From Mariannaea sp. PMI_226 (lineage: Eukaryota > Ascomycota > Sordariomycetes > Hypocreales > Nectriaceae): DNA of 64,000 bases. Below are positions 1-11,566 of the stretch, piece by piece. Below the pieces are notes generated by a model, which saw nothing but the letters and a program-made list of their open reading frames with translations, was not told the DNA's origin and made no database searches. Numbering within the stretch: the first letter of the stretch is position 1; each line of letters starts with the position of its first letter. The translations under genes and the position numbers were made by a program. The stretch lies in assembly GCA_024336345.1 (NCBI GenBank), contig JANFOG010000004.1, positions 2,418,001-2,482,000 on the forward strand. Direction: 5' to 3'.

Positions 1-1100
1 GGAGAATTCTTGTTCAGTGATGGACGGCTGGTTGATCGTCATGGCATAGCTCTCTCCCGGCACCCTTGATTAGCAGCCACTCTAAAATCCGAGCCAGGGT
101 CCTCCATCCGATGCCCTGTCGCCAACCCTGAACCACCCCCGGCTGCATCTCAATTGCGCCGCCCCCTCCAGTAGCCCGATAGTCACACAAAAACCGACCG
201 CGAGCCACCATCCAGCTCCTGTCCGCCATCCACCTCTTGTGCTCGCAACTTGCTGGCCAGGAAAGGCCCGACGAATCATCCCCTCCCCCAACCAGTTCAG
301 AGTCTTTCGGCTCCGCTTCTCAGGCTCTGGTCCAAGGCATCTCTGGAGTCGTTCAACTAACCCTCGACATCCCACTAGCACTGCTTCATGCCGTATCACC
401 GGGACAGCCCAGCATCCATCTTCCTAGTATCACAGTGCAGCATATAGCCAGTCCTACAGAGACTTACCCTCGTTCTATTGCCGTCGTCGAGGCCCAGCTT
501 ACCCCTTCGCCATCACGGTCTTGACTCGTTCGCAACGTCTCAGCTACCCCGGACACCTGGCAGCATTCTTCCACTTCAGCAACTCTGCTGTACGGATAAT
601 TTGTAGCGGGGCCAAAACTTCAACGAGCTGGTGTCGCAAAAGTTCTCGTTCATATCGCTCGTTCTTGAACCAGAGGCGTTCCTCCCCATATGTCAAACTG
701 ATTGATAATTACCGATGGTCCCAAAAGAGGCTTCTCGTTAGTTGCGCTTGTGGTCGAAATCAAATCCCAGACAAGAGGGTGAGACCAGCAGGCCAACCGG
801 GTCATTACAGCATATTCCAGTATTTAGTCGAAAACCACATTCTGGCACGGACACTGGGATAGGGAATTTGGCCATTGTTTGGGCTGAATCCACGGGCGTC
901 TCTTCGTCCGAGCGACTGGCTTGGCTGATTTCCTCCGCCTCATGCCCCCAGGAAGTCTTACCGTCGACGCATTACCTGTTTCGCTCGGCCAGCGCCGAGG
1001 CATCTCAGATCTGGCTCGAATCGCCTTGGATCTGACTTGGGCACCCAAGAGAGCAGAGTTTGACGACTCTGCTCGTTCGAGGGCATATCCTTCTCCGCCC
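1..1100. other. Gene-free left edge / probable leader of the Zn2Cys6 gene
   Basis: No convincing coding region is seen on either strand. Short open frames exist but their translations look like random low-complexity sequence. The segment next to the Zn2Cys6 gene is probably promoter and 5' leader. An in-frame ATG at 921 would add 60 residues to that protein; I treat this as leader because the added residues are not protein-like and the ATG at 1101 starts a typical Ser/Pro-rich N-terminus. Confidence 0.5.
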
Positions 1101-3075
1101 ATGTCTGGATCCCCACCCCTCCCCCCGAACCCATTCCAAGAAGCTGGCGGACGAGGGCAGGCGCCTGGCAGTTACCCACCGGTCAACTCGCAAGATGCAT
1201 ATAACAGAACACCGAGTCATCAGTCTCCAATCAATCCCCGAGGCCCTACCAACATGCCGCCCCCAGCCAGTAGGCTGTATCAACAGGAGCAACCACCAAA
1301 TATGCCATATTCCTACCACCGGCACGAAGAGGCCATAGCCGGGCCCAGCTCCTACCACCAACTAGGACTTCCAAGCATGACTCAACAGCAGGGTTACTTA
1401 CCTGCTTCAACTGGATCGAGTACTCAAGCGCATTATCCTGCACCGGGACGCCAAGCTCTTTCTGAGCCTCATCAAATGACATCTCCTAAATCACAGAGGA
1501 AAACAAAAGGCCATGTGGCATCAGCCTGTGTGCCATGCAAGCGAGCCCATCTTCGGTAAGAATCTCTCAACTAGAGAAGGGAATAAATAGGAACTTTACT
1601 AACCGAATAATGTAGATGTGACGGTATGTACTCAGACTGATTTCCATGTCGATGCTATCATCCATCCCCTTCTACGGCGTATCCAAGCCCAGCGTTTCCA
1701 ATGCACTGTATAGTGTTGAATGCTGCACATGTTGCCTTGTTCTACTTGGCATCTGTTTCCTAGGTACCCATTGACGAACGTGGCGATGATGATGAAGTGC
1801 AACTGTTTGGCTGGCTTCCTGAAACGAAGACGATGCTCGTTTGATTTAATCGCAGCTGCTAATTGGATAATAGCCCAGCGACCGTGTTCCAGATGCGTGA
1901 CGAACGGAAAGGAAGAAGCATGCATCGATGTGCAACATAAGAAGCGAGGACGCCCACGACTAAGAGAAGACCCCCGACAAGGCGAGGCTCGATACGACCA
2001 ACAACGGTATTCACAACCCCAGGATGCTTCTGGACAACGACCCTTGAGCATATACCCATCCAGCAGTGGCATGGGTCAAGGGTATATTGACCTGAACTTG
2101 AGTGAAGGGTGAATAACATGCTGACTGATCAGAAGTGAACAGATGCAACCAAGATATCTTGAACGAGCCCCAACCACAGACCCAAATATGTATTCGTCTC
2201 ATTCCCCGGTTTCTGGGAGGACGCCGGAACCAGTGGCCTTTTTGAATATGCAGTTAGAGTTTGCGAAGGTATCGCCGGTATTCGCGGAAGCGCTTGGCGG
2301 CGCAAGCATGGAAGGCCGGAATCTGATTGACACCTTGGTTTCGACGGAGCGAGACAAGGTACTGGCCATACGAAGCCAGCTTCTCGAAGAGCAAACCAGA
2401 AAAGAACCCAACTACTTGCCCCCGATACTTGGCGGAATTGACCGCGTTATGCAGAGCCTTGGATTCAGTGTGGAGGACATTACGCGATTTCTTCTTGACC
2501 GCCAGGAATACCTTACCTTTAGAACTTATGACGGTCAGGTGAGGTCATTCCCTGTGCGCTTCGGTCTTGCAAAGGAAGCGTCCATCTATTTCGTGGTTCT
2601 TGTGCTGAACCTTCCAACACGACACCCGGGCTATCCACCGGCTCCTTCACCCCTTTCTCGTGATGTAGTATCAGGGTATAGCGCACCTCCGCCACCGCCA
2701 CATGCTCATCACCCTAGCTACGATCCACGGACAGCAGTGTCTGGGCCATTTGATCCAGCCCGTCAGAGGTACAACGAGGGCCATATGGCATCCCGGCCCC
2801 CAGCTCCGGGAATTGGGCCTGGGGGAGCCTCGTACGCTGCATCGCCGAGCCGCCAAGAATATCCGGGACCTCAGTCGTATCACATCCCCCGGAGCGAATT
2901 GACAGCCCCTATCCAACCCCGCCCACAGTCAGCATTTCAGTTGCCACCAATTCGATCCCAGCCTGAGCGGGGCGAGCATTCTGGCGAACAGAACTGGTCT
3001 CGAGAGGAACGTCCGGGAAGGGTTGATATTGGAGGGTTAATTGAGAGGCCAGACGCTCCGGGACGGCCACGATAG
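1101..3075 (+). CDS. Zn2Cys6 transcription factor with PAS-like domain
   Basis: Four exons join in frame: 1101-1555, 1616-1623, 1874-2081 and 2133-3075, giving 537 residues. A Pro/Ser/Gln-rich N-terminus precedes a fungal zinc binuclear cluster at residues 143-171 with spacing C-x2-C-x6-C-x5-C-x2-C-x8-C, followed by a basic stretch (KKRGRPRLRE). Residues about 258-385 resemble a PAS-type sensor fold (FLNMQLEFAKVSPVFAEALG onward). The C-terminus is a long Pro/Tyr/Gln-rich disordered tail, probably for activation. The predicted role is sequence-specific nuclear regulation of RNA polymerase II genes. The target pathway cannot be told from sequence; fungal Zn2Cys6-PAS proteins include gluconeogenesis regulators of the Ert1/AcuK type, but this zinc cluster does not look like theirs. 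Exon 2 is only 8 nt and carries part of the cluster. The start at 1101 is a judgement over an upstream in-frame ATG at 921. Confidence 0.85.
1616..1623 (+). other. 8-nt micro-exon inside the zinc cluster
   Basis: Intron 1 (1556-1615, GTAAGA...TAG) and intron 2 (1624-1873, GTATGT...TAG) leave an exon of eight bases (atgtgacg). It completes Arg152 and encodes Cys153, Asp154 and the first base of Ala155. Without it the third cysteine of the cluster is lost and the frame shifts, so the exon must be real if the gene is functional. Confidence 0.8.
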
Positions 3076-5275
3076 TACCGGTGTCGTCTGATTTCTAGGC
3101 TCTCCATGCCATGATGGGTCACCCGTTGAAACACCCCACACACTGGATACCAGAAAGTTTCCGCCATGAGGAAAATCACCTGATTCGCCATTATTTTTTT
3201 TGTCCATTTTCCTTCGGCCCTCTTTTTCTGCCACTGATTTGCATGTCATATCATAAACATAATAATTTGTATAATAACCCTTATTAGGGTGATTGTGGCT
3301 CGCTATACGACCAAGCCTCTGTGGAGCAGGAGGGATTTAGTAGCGAAGAGATTGGCGTTTGGGTATCTGGCGAAAGGCATTGAGGAGATGGCCAAGTTTG
3401 TACTTTGAAGTACGGAATTGAAACGTGGCGGCGTCAGAAATAGAAGGGTGTGTATGGTACTTATTGCATGCCGAGATGGTGATCGGATCCTCCCGTCGGA
3501 AGGAATTACTGGAGGAAAAGCCCAGGGACGGTCGACATTTTCAAGCCCTGGCTCGACTATATGTTGATATATTTTGGACAAGAGCATGAGGCACAATCTA
3601 ACAAATGGCGCCGTGCCAATCGGGGCACTCGAGGAGATACGAACGCAAGATGGAAATGAGAATACAGTCGACGATGATATGGCAGAGATGAAGGGCAAGG
3701 GCGGGGCAAGGTTTAGGCGCGATCTGCTGGCCAGGGGACATGATCGGGTAGATGTAAGATGGGGAATAGACGGCGGGGAGAAGCGATATGGGGCTGAGGA
3801 TCTAGGGGATAGACGGGTATCCGAGTGTATAATGCGAAGCCATGCGGGACAACCCAATCTTTCACTTCTGTTTACCTTTTGGAAGCGATCCGCGCCACTG
3901 TGGTTGATAATGACAAAGGAAGAGGAAGCTAAGGGGTGCCTCATTTCTGACAAGGGAAGGAGATGTCTGTATTCCCAGAAGTGAGACGGCATGGAAGAGG
4001 AGAGGAAAGAAGAGTCAGAGAAGTAAGTAGATCCAAGTTCATTTCTGTCTGCCCTGATATTGTGTTGTAATGCAAATATGAACGCTTGCGGAAGTGGTCC
4101 CACGTGGTTGTCCCACCAGCGGCAACGGCAGCGGCAACGGCAGCGGGCCGTGGAACGTAATGGGAACTATCAAGGGACTTTTTTTTTTTTTTTTTTTTTT
4201 TCTAATTCTGCATAGGAAAATATTGCCGCAATGCGAGACGATAAAAACGGAAATACCACGAGAGTGATGACCAGAAGCAAGTAAGGCGGGGAGGGAAAAG
4301 AGTCCGAACAACTTCGTGTTATGCATTGCTATGCTGTGCTGGGCCGTACCCCTTTGTGATACGGACGAACCCACCGTCCATGATGGCACAGCAGTTGGAG
4401 GGATTCCTTCCTGGAGAGGAGAGCATTGGCTGGAGAGGGGGGAGGGGGCGGAATGTGGAGGGGGTGCAATATCGCCATGCATGTCATGCCCGGCTCATGC
4501 GTTCCGGGATGGTTCGGCCGTGTGAACGTATGTGTTTGTGTGTGCGTGTGTAATAAGTACACCGTATATGTATGATGATTATTTGGCATTAGTCTCCGAA
4601 CCCGTGAGATACACAGATTCGCGAGGTCGTGCCAGGGGACGGGGCATTATCCGCTTTGCCTCAGGCTGGTCTGGGCGATGCGAGGGCGCCAGGCAACGGA
4701 CATTCGGTATCCCGGGCGGTTACAGCTAGGTGCTGACTGCAATTAATTTATTCCAGTGTATTTCTTACAAGCGTGAAAACAGATATTGACCAAAAAAAAA
4801 AAAGCTCTAAAAAACGATGTGGAGGGTGCATTTCTTTTCCTTTGTTAGTTTCTTTTACTTTTCTTCCTTAGTTTTTCATACTTTTGACCCCTCTGAAATA
4901 TGAACCATCTAACCAATGAACAATATTGGTGCAACGCCAATGTGTAAGTCATTGAGTACAGCACAGCTTAGCGGAAAGAGCACAATTTGTTACTTTGTTG
5001 CCTAATCGTATGTCGTATTTCGTATAGTATCTAATAAATCATTGATTTCCTGAGAGCGTAGGTTCTAGTATTCTTCTTCTTCTAATCCTTTTCTTTCATC
5101 TTTTTTTCTTTCCTCCTTTGACAATAAAAAAATGAGAATAACTAAATCAAATTATCAAACTAATGTGCACAATTTTCTATTCCTTAATTCATAGCCAATT
5201 TTAGTGTTTGCCAATTCTATATTTTTCTTCTTTTGTTTGTCTTTTTCTTTATCCCTTTTGGGACTTTCCGTACAG
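3076..5275. other. Intergenic region with simple repeats, no supported gene
   Basis: This is the space between the transcription factor's stop and the tail of the next minus-strand gene. A run of 23 T residues lies at 4179-4201 and an imperfect CGGCAA/CGGCAG repeat lies near 4120-4146. From 4740 to 5275 the DNA is AT- and TTC-rich. Overlapping open frames on both strands around 3303-4103 (plus strand 3574-3984, minus strand about 266 codons) lack an ATG at their 5' ends, have no recognisable domain and are Ser-rich or mixed in composition, so I do not call a gene. Confidence 0.5.
4179..4201. repeat. Poly-T tract
   Basis: Twenty-three consecutive T residues, the longest homopolymer in the window. 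It could act as a nucleosome-excluding element or be a source of assembly length error. Confidence 0.9.
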
Positions 5276-6122
5276 TCACTGGATATTGTTGCGAGTGATG
5301 TCCGCCTCCTGTCTCGGCCTCCCGTTGTGCAAAGGGATAGTATCCTGGCCGTGCTCTAGCTGTTGATAAGAGGCTGACTGGGCCCTGGGCATCCGAGATC
5401 GTGGTGGTCGATTAGCAATTTGCTGACGATCTCGTCTTCTTCTCTCTCTCATCTCCCTAACCATATTTCCCAACTCTTCTTCTAAAGTCCTAAAATCCTC
5501 TGGCGTCCTTTCTTGGCGTATGTTCTGCATGGCGGGAGCTGAATCGGCAGAGGTGCGGCGGGGCTGTGTTGGGTCAAAGGAGCCGACGCCGACCAAGTAA
5601 TCCTGGACTCGCTGATTCGGCATGTAGCTTTGGTTGTCGCGAAGAACATGGCCCCGTCCTACTGAATAGTCTCGTCGAGAATCTGATTCCCTAGCTCTTC
5701 GCCGGCCGCTGCGGTGATGGGGCGAAGTCTGGCTGGCAACGAAACGCTCCTCCATTGAGGATCCCCCTCGTGCAGCTGATTCCATCATTCTTCGATGGCG
5801 GCTCCGGGTCACAGGACCAAAGGCCTCCCGGTTCTGACCACGAATGTTTGGTGGATGCCGTGGACTTTGAGGCGGCTCAGGGCGACGAGACGAAATGGTG
5901 CCGTTGGTTTCAGTCATAGGCGAGGCCGGTGGTGAATGAGGCGGTGATTGAATTGATGAAAGCGATCTAGTTCCGTTGTAAGACGGGTTTGTTAACAAGG
6001 CCCAGTCCCCAATACAGAAATGCGTGAAAGCCACCCCCGATATGAGTTGTACAAAGCGTGGTATAGGATACTCACCGAGTGGACAGCTCAGGGACCATGG
6101 ACGTAGTAGCTCTGCGGCCCAT
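5276..6122 (-). CDS. Hypothetical disordered Arg/Ser/Pro-rich protein
   Basis: Two exons on the minus strand, 6076-6122 and 5276-5966, join through a 109-nt intron (GTGAGT...CTAG) to give 245 residues starting MGRRATTSMVPELSTRSLSS. The protein is rich in Arg, Ser and Pro, with several SP motifs near the N-terminus (IQSPPHSPPASP) that could be phosphorylated. A short predicted helix or coiled coil, rich in Glu and Arg, lies around residues 175-205 (FRTLEEELGNMVREMRERRR). There is no signal peptide, membrane segment or known domain that I recognise, so no function is proposed. The splice junction falls within a codon and keeps the frame, which supports a real gene. Confidence 0.65.
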
Positions 6123-8828
6123 CTTCAGACCCGTTGTTGGAATAGGGCAGTAGTCAAATAGTCGGAGGGGGCGAGGCTGGATATGGGAATGGGGATAGCG
6201 GTCGTGTTCTGCTTTGTTTGGCTGTGCATCATGGCCTAAGGTGGTGATGAGACAGCCCTCTTATACTCATGGCTGCAGGCTGGGGCCTCAATCTGAACGG
6301 CTAACTGCAGGAACTCGAGTTATTGGTGCTTCAAGGCAATGTTTACTTGTGTTGATCCCTTGGTTAGGCTCACTTGGGAGCATAGGAGTGTGCAGGGTAA
6401 AGTGCCCCAGTGGCATTTGGTTATCCCTGTTCACGCCAGACGAGCATTAGGCCAACCGAGAAGGCGGTACAGTGTTGAGGAATATTTTCCCCATTGGTTA
6501 AGGGAAACTGAGGCTGACAAGTGCAGGGCCGTGTTAGGTTATGCTGTGTGTCGTGCGTGTGGGTGTGATATGTATGTGTGTGAGTGGGCACAATAGGTAG
6601 CGTTACTGATGAATGTACGCCCTGGGAGGCACAGTTGCAGTGATCATGAGCCAAGGTCACTTATCTGAATGGGAATGGGGGAAGCCGGCCAAGTACTCCC
6701 TAGTGCGCACAGCCAAGAGGCGCAGTGTCCAAGAACCAAATAACCCAATGAAATAGCCCGAGGGTGGCCTAGAACGCTTGTAGATCAGATGAAGGGGAAT
6801 GCGATTGCGGTTGCGGTTGAAAGTCGGTCGGAAGTTGCCGTGGTTATTGCAAGATAATATGCCCAACTCTTTGGTTTTTGTTTCTTACTTCTTTTGAACA
6901 TATTGGGCACCTCTCAGTCTCGTAATGGCTGATACTTTCAAGGGTGCACTTTTGCCTCAAATACAAACGGGATAGAGGCAGCCCATCATTTTAACACAAC
7001 ATGATCGGTCGGCTGTAGCTTCTTCCAAATCACGCAGGCCCCAAGGCCTTTGAATTTCAATTCATCTAGGGATGATGGAGGCAATTGAAAGATGTCCAGT
7101 ATAAATGGAATTACACAGGGAACAGACCGGAGAAGGAGGCCCTGGTCTGTGTGTGCCTACACGTTCCGGCATTCATCCCCGAGCTCATTTACTTCAATTT
7201 TCTGTAAGGCAGCTTCTAGGCGCTGGGTGAAGAAATTGCCGCCTGTCTTAGATTTTTTTTCATCTACAGATGGAATTGATTCTCTCTGTCATCATTCCAG
7301 CTGTACAGAGGTATCATGGCCGGTTTGAAAGCCGCAAGAGGCAACCAACATTGGTGGGGTTGGTTGGTTGGGGGCCACGAGCCTAACTAATTGCGACGAG
7401 ATGAGAAACAACGCATCCGTGAGATGCGAAGTTGAGCATTATTCAAGCTGATTTTCGGAAATGCATGGCAAGAGACTTTCCTTTCTCCGGGATTGAAGGA
7501 GAAAGAAAAAAGGAGCCGTTGAATCGGCATTACAGAAATGAACATCCTGGTGCCCTGGACCTTGGGCTACCTCTGACGGCGGCGTTTGGAGATTTCAAAC
7601 AACTTTTACCAGCCTTGCAGAGCCATTGGTCTAGGTTCGACTAGATTGGGTACATAATGGGATTTATTCGGCAGGCTGCATTGAAAAGTAGAAAAAAGGG
7701 GTCTGGCAAGCATGATGAACTCGCCTCGATGAAGTTCAGGCTCAGACAGAGATGGTTGCAAGCATGCAGCCCACGCGCCCGGTGCCAGGCCAAGCGTTTT
7801 TGATAATCGCTCAACAGGCCTGGGGCCTACGGCTAGTGATCCCCGGGGGTATTTTTAGCGTTTGAAAAGAGTGGCGTGTTCTCCGAGATGTGGGAGATTT
7901 ATTACATCCCAGGTTGAAAAAAAAAAGGGTAATGCAGCATAAAGAACCAGCATGCCGAGATGGGGGTCCTGATTGTGTGTGGAGGTTGACGTACCTCTGA
8001 TTTGAGATGAGAAACGTGGGGGGAAAATAAGAAAGAGCTTTCAAAATCTTTGACTGTATCTATTAATATACTCATTGAAAGCCAATAGAGCAGTTGACCA
8101 TGCTTGAGATTTGAGCAAGGCTATTGATTGTGTAAAGGTAGTGTCTCTAGCAGGTTCTCCCTTACATAGCTGTCCTGCACTGTGCTTGGGCACCCAAGCA
8201 CTAATCTGGAGTCATTGCGCAGTGGAAACCCCTTGTCTAACGCATTCTGCCAGTTGTCTTTACCCTTCCCCTCCACCACTTCTCAGCCAAACAATTCAGC
8301 GAGGCGGAAGACTAGTTTGGAAGAGTCCGTGAAGAAATTTTCAATCCCGGATGCTCACCTTCATGTGATGCAGAGGTTGCTTTAAGCAAGCTTGAGTGAC
8401 GGCATAGCAGTCACGTGCGCGAATCGGCCGTGGACCTGCCAACGCAACGTAGATCGAGGCCGCTCACCTCCGCCTGCCTAACGCCAGGAACCTCAGGCTT
8501 GTCATCCAATCCACGCAGGACCGATTCATCTCATTGTCGTTTTGCCCCACGAAATGAAGTTGCTGTATATCTGATTGGTGAACATCCTTGTCTTGATCCT
8601 CCACAAATCAGGCCTGGTGAGGGGGCAGGTCGATTAGCCAGTTGGGAGACCACCCGTTTGCTGCGCGTCAATCCTCGTTGGCATTGCTGCAGCTTGCATC
8701 AGCCATTCAGATTTATCTAGACCGCTTATTCATGTTTATTTCATCCTGAACCTGCTGCTGCAAGGTTCGCAGCAGAGAGTGAGGCTTAAGGGCTGTCGGA
8801 CGATTGTCACGCCCATATATCCAGCGCT
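6123..8828. other. Intergenic region between the hypothetical gene and mlh1
   Basis: These two genes are transcribed away from each other, so this 2.7-kb space holds both promoters. No open frame here looks protein-like and I recognise no RNA gene. Short TG-rich stretches lie around 6540-6590. Confidence 0.5.
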
Positions 8829-11231
8829 ATGGACGACGATATGGATGTCGACGCGGGCGTCGAAGTGCATCATAATACACGCTCAACAACCTCCGGTGTC
8901 AAACGAAAAGCAGAGGGCGACCCAGAGGACGCTCGCCCTACTCGAAGAATCAAGGCAAGCAGGACTCCCTCCGTTGCACATCCACTACACCACCACAGCG
9001 TTGTCATTCCGCATGGTTTTTCTTGTTCTTGTCAACATTGGGGTTCTATGTCCACTAACATGTTGGATATGTACAGGCTCTTGATCCGACAGTGGTCAAT
9101 AAAATCGCTGCCGGAGAGATCATTGTGGCTCCAGTTCATGCCCTCAAGGAACTGATAGAAAACGCTGTTGATGCGGGATCCACTTCATTGGAGATCCTCA
9201 CCAAGGACGGGGGCCTCAAACTTCTTCAGATCACTGACAACGGGTGTGGCATCGAGGTATAGTAAAAAAAAAACCCTTGCATCCTTGTGCTGCACCTTCC
9301 TGTTCATAAGGCTGACCGGCGAGTAGAAAGAGGACTTGGCCATCCTTTGCGAGCGCCACACTACCTCCAAAATCACAAGCTTCGAGGATCTTTCATCTAT
9401 CGCCACCTATGGATTCCGGGGCGAAGCACTAGCCAGTATCAGCCATATTGCACATTTGACTGTAACCACCAAGACCAAAGACTCTGATCTCGCTTGGCGT
9501 GCCACTTACCTCGATGGGCGCCTGGCGCCTCACAAACCTGGCCAGTCTGCCGAGCCCAAGGGTGTGGCTGGACGTCCAGGTACACAGATTACGGTTGAGG
9601 ATTTGTTTTACAACACCCACGCTCGTCGAAGGGCGTTCCGTTCAGGAGCTGATGAGTTCAATAAAATCATTGATATGGTCGGAAGATATGCAATCCACTG
9701 CGCCGGCGTCGGCTTCTCCTGCAAGAAAGCTGGCGAGTCATCTACCAGCCTGTCCGTCCAAGCTCAGGCCACTGTCATTGATCGTATCCGCCAGATCTAT
9801 GGAAGCAGCGTAGCCAATGAACTTCTCAAGTTCGAAACCTCAGAGGATCGTTGGCGCTTCAAGGCGCAAGGCTACGCGACTAACGCCAACTATTCTGTCA
9901 AGAAGACCACTCTTCTTCTTTTCATTAACCATCGTTGTGTCGAATCGACTCATATCAAAAAGGCCCTCGAGCAAATGTACGTCAACTTTCTGCCGAAGCA
10001 AGGTCACCCCTTTATCTACCTGAATCTGGAGATTGATCCTGCTCGGGTGGATGTGAACGTCCATCCAACCAAGAGAGAGGTCCATTTCTTGAACGAGGAT
10101 GAGATCATCCAGGCAATATGCGAGCATATCGAGTCGAAGCTCGCTGCAGTGGACACTAGTCGCACATTCATGACCCAAACCCTCCTGCCTGGCGTGAAGC
10201 CTCCAGTGGAGTCGCCTCTGCCGGATTCCGATGCTACTCCCAGTCGAGGCACTCCCTTGACCAAGAGGCCGCGGCGGAATTCAAACGACCTTGTCCGCAC
10301 CGATACTGCTGAGCGAAAAATTACGTCCATGTTTTCTCGATCTACAGCCGCTCAGTCACCGGCATCAGTAGATCGTGCGGAGCAACCGGTGGCTGTACCA
10401 GAGAAGATTGACTATGAGCTAGTCGATAAAGAGTCTGTTACTTGTCGTCTCAGTAGCATCAAGGAATTACGAGCGGAGGTTCGTGAAGAGATGCATAACG
10501 AACTGACTGAAATATTTGCTTCTCATACTTTTGTTGGTATAGTCGATGACCAACGTCGACTGGCAGCCATCCAAGGAGGCGTGAAGCTGTATTTGGTCGA
10601 TTACGGGCATGTCTGTTACGAATACTTCTACCAGCTAGGGCTCACTGACTTTGGAAACTTTGGTACAATATGCTTGAAACCTTCTCTTGACCTACGGCAG
10701 TTGCTCCGTATGGCTGCTGAAGCGGAGAAGAGCGCGGTGTCGTCTCCTGATGAGGATTTTGACGTTGAGAAGCTTGTTGAGCGGGTAGCAAATCAGTTGA
10801 TCGAACGTCGAGAAATGCTTCAAGAGTACTTTTCGCTCGAAATCTCTCCCCTTGGAGAACTGGTTTCTATCCCACTCCTCATCAAGGGGTACACACCACC
10901 CCTTATCAAGCTTCCGCAATTTCTCCTCCGTCTTGGGCCCAATGTCAACTGGGGTGAGGAGAAAGGCTGCTTTGAAACGTTCCTCCGCGAACTCTCCACC
11001 ATGTACGTTCCAGAGTCGCTCCCCGTCCTTCCAGGTGATGAGGAGAGTCTCCGAGCAGAAGATATTCCTGAAGAACTTCGACAGCGCAGACAAAATGTAC
11101 GATATGCGGTGCAAAATTTGTTCTTCCCAGCATTCAAATCGAGGTTGGTGGCGACTAATTCGTTGATGGAGAGTGGTGTATTGGAAGTTGCAAGCTTGAA
11201 GGGCTTGTATCGGGTGTTTGAGCGATGTTGA
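8829..11231 (+). CDS. mlh1: DNA mismatch repair protein Mlh1
   Basis: Three exons, 8829-8954, 9077-9256 and 9327-11231, encode 736 residues. Mlh1 is the shared subunit of the MutL heterodimers (with Pms1, Mlh3 or Mlh2) that act after MutS proteins detect a mismatch, and in meiotic crossing over. The GHKL ATPase motifs are intact: Glu67 and Asn71 in KELIENAVDAGST, DNGCGI at 96-101 and GFRGEALASI at 131-140. The C-terminal dimerisation region ends in the invariant FERC, whose cysteine contributes to the Pms1 endonuclease site. The N-terminus carries about 40 extra residues (acidic, then KRK and RR) before the conserved LDPTVVNKIAAGE, a usual fungal feature. Length matches the family. Intron 1 uses a GC donor. 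The gene is convergent with syo1. Confidence 0.97.
8955..9076 (+). other. GC-AG intron 1 of mlh1
   Basis: The exon ends AAG and the intron opens with GCAAGC rather than GT; it closes with GTACAG. No GT donor nearby keeps the frame and the conserved junction RRIK/ALDPTVVN. The flanks match the strong consensus usual at GC donors (AG before GCAAG). Confidence 0.8.
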
Positions 11232-11566
11232 TTGGGTTCCATGTTGCCATTTGGCGCGTGACTGCTTGGCTACGGGTGGTGTGGTGTGGTGTTCATGGTA
11301 ATAGATATAGATCCGACTGCGTCATGATTGGGTCTATTTGGGGAAACAATTGGGTCAGAATGAAAAGAATAACAGTTATGAAAATGAGTCAAGGTGACCA
11401 TGGAATCACAACATGTGAATAAGGGAATGGGCCATTTTGAGACGAAAGCGTATTTATCATTTAAATAAGAAAAAGAAGTAATATTTCATATAATCATCTG
11501 TTGATCATCAATCTATTTAAACTTTTACCAATGTTTTCCCTATTTCCCTTCCCTTGAAAACTATTT
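11232..11566. other. Convergent 3' region of mlh1 and syo1
   Basis: A tail-to-tail spacer that becomes AT-rich after 11440. It probably holds both 3' UTRs and polyadenylation sites. No other feature is seen. Confidence 0.5.

Noticed and set aside
3303..4103. Long open frame (about 266 codons) on the minus strand, overlapped by a 136-codon frame on the plus strand
   Set aside because: Both begin at non-ATG codons, show no domain, and the minus frame is Ser/Pro-rich in a way expected from base composition.
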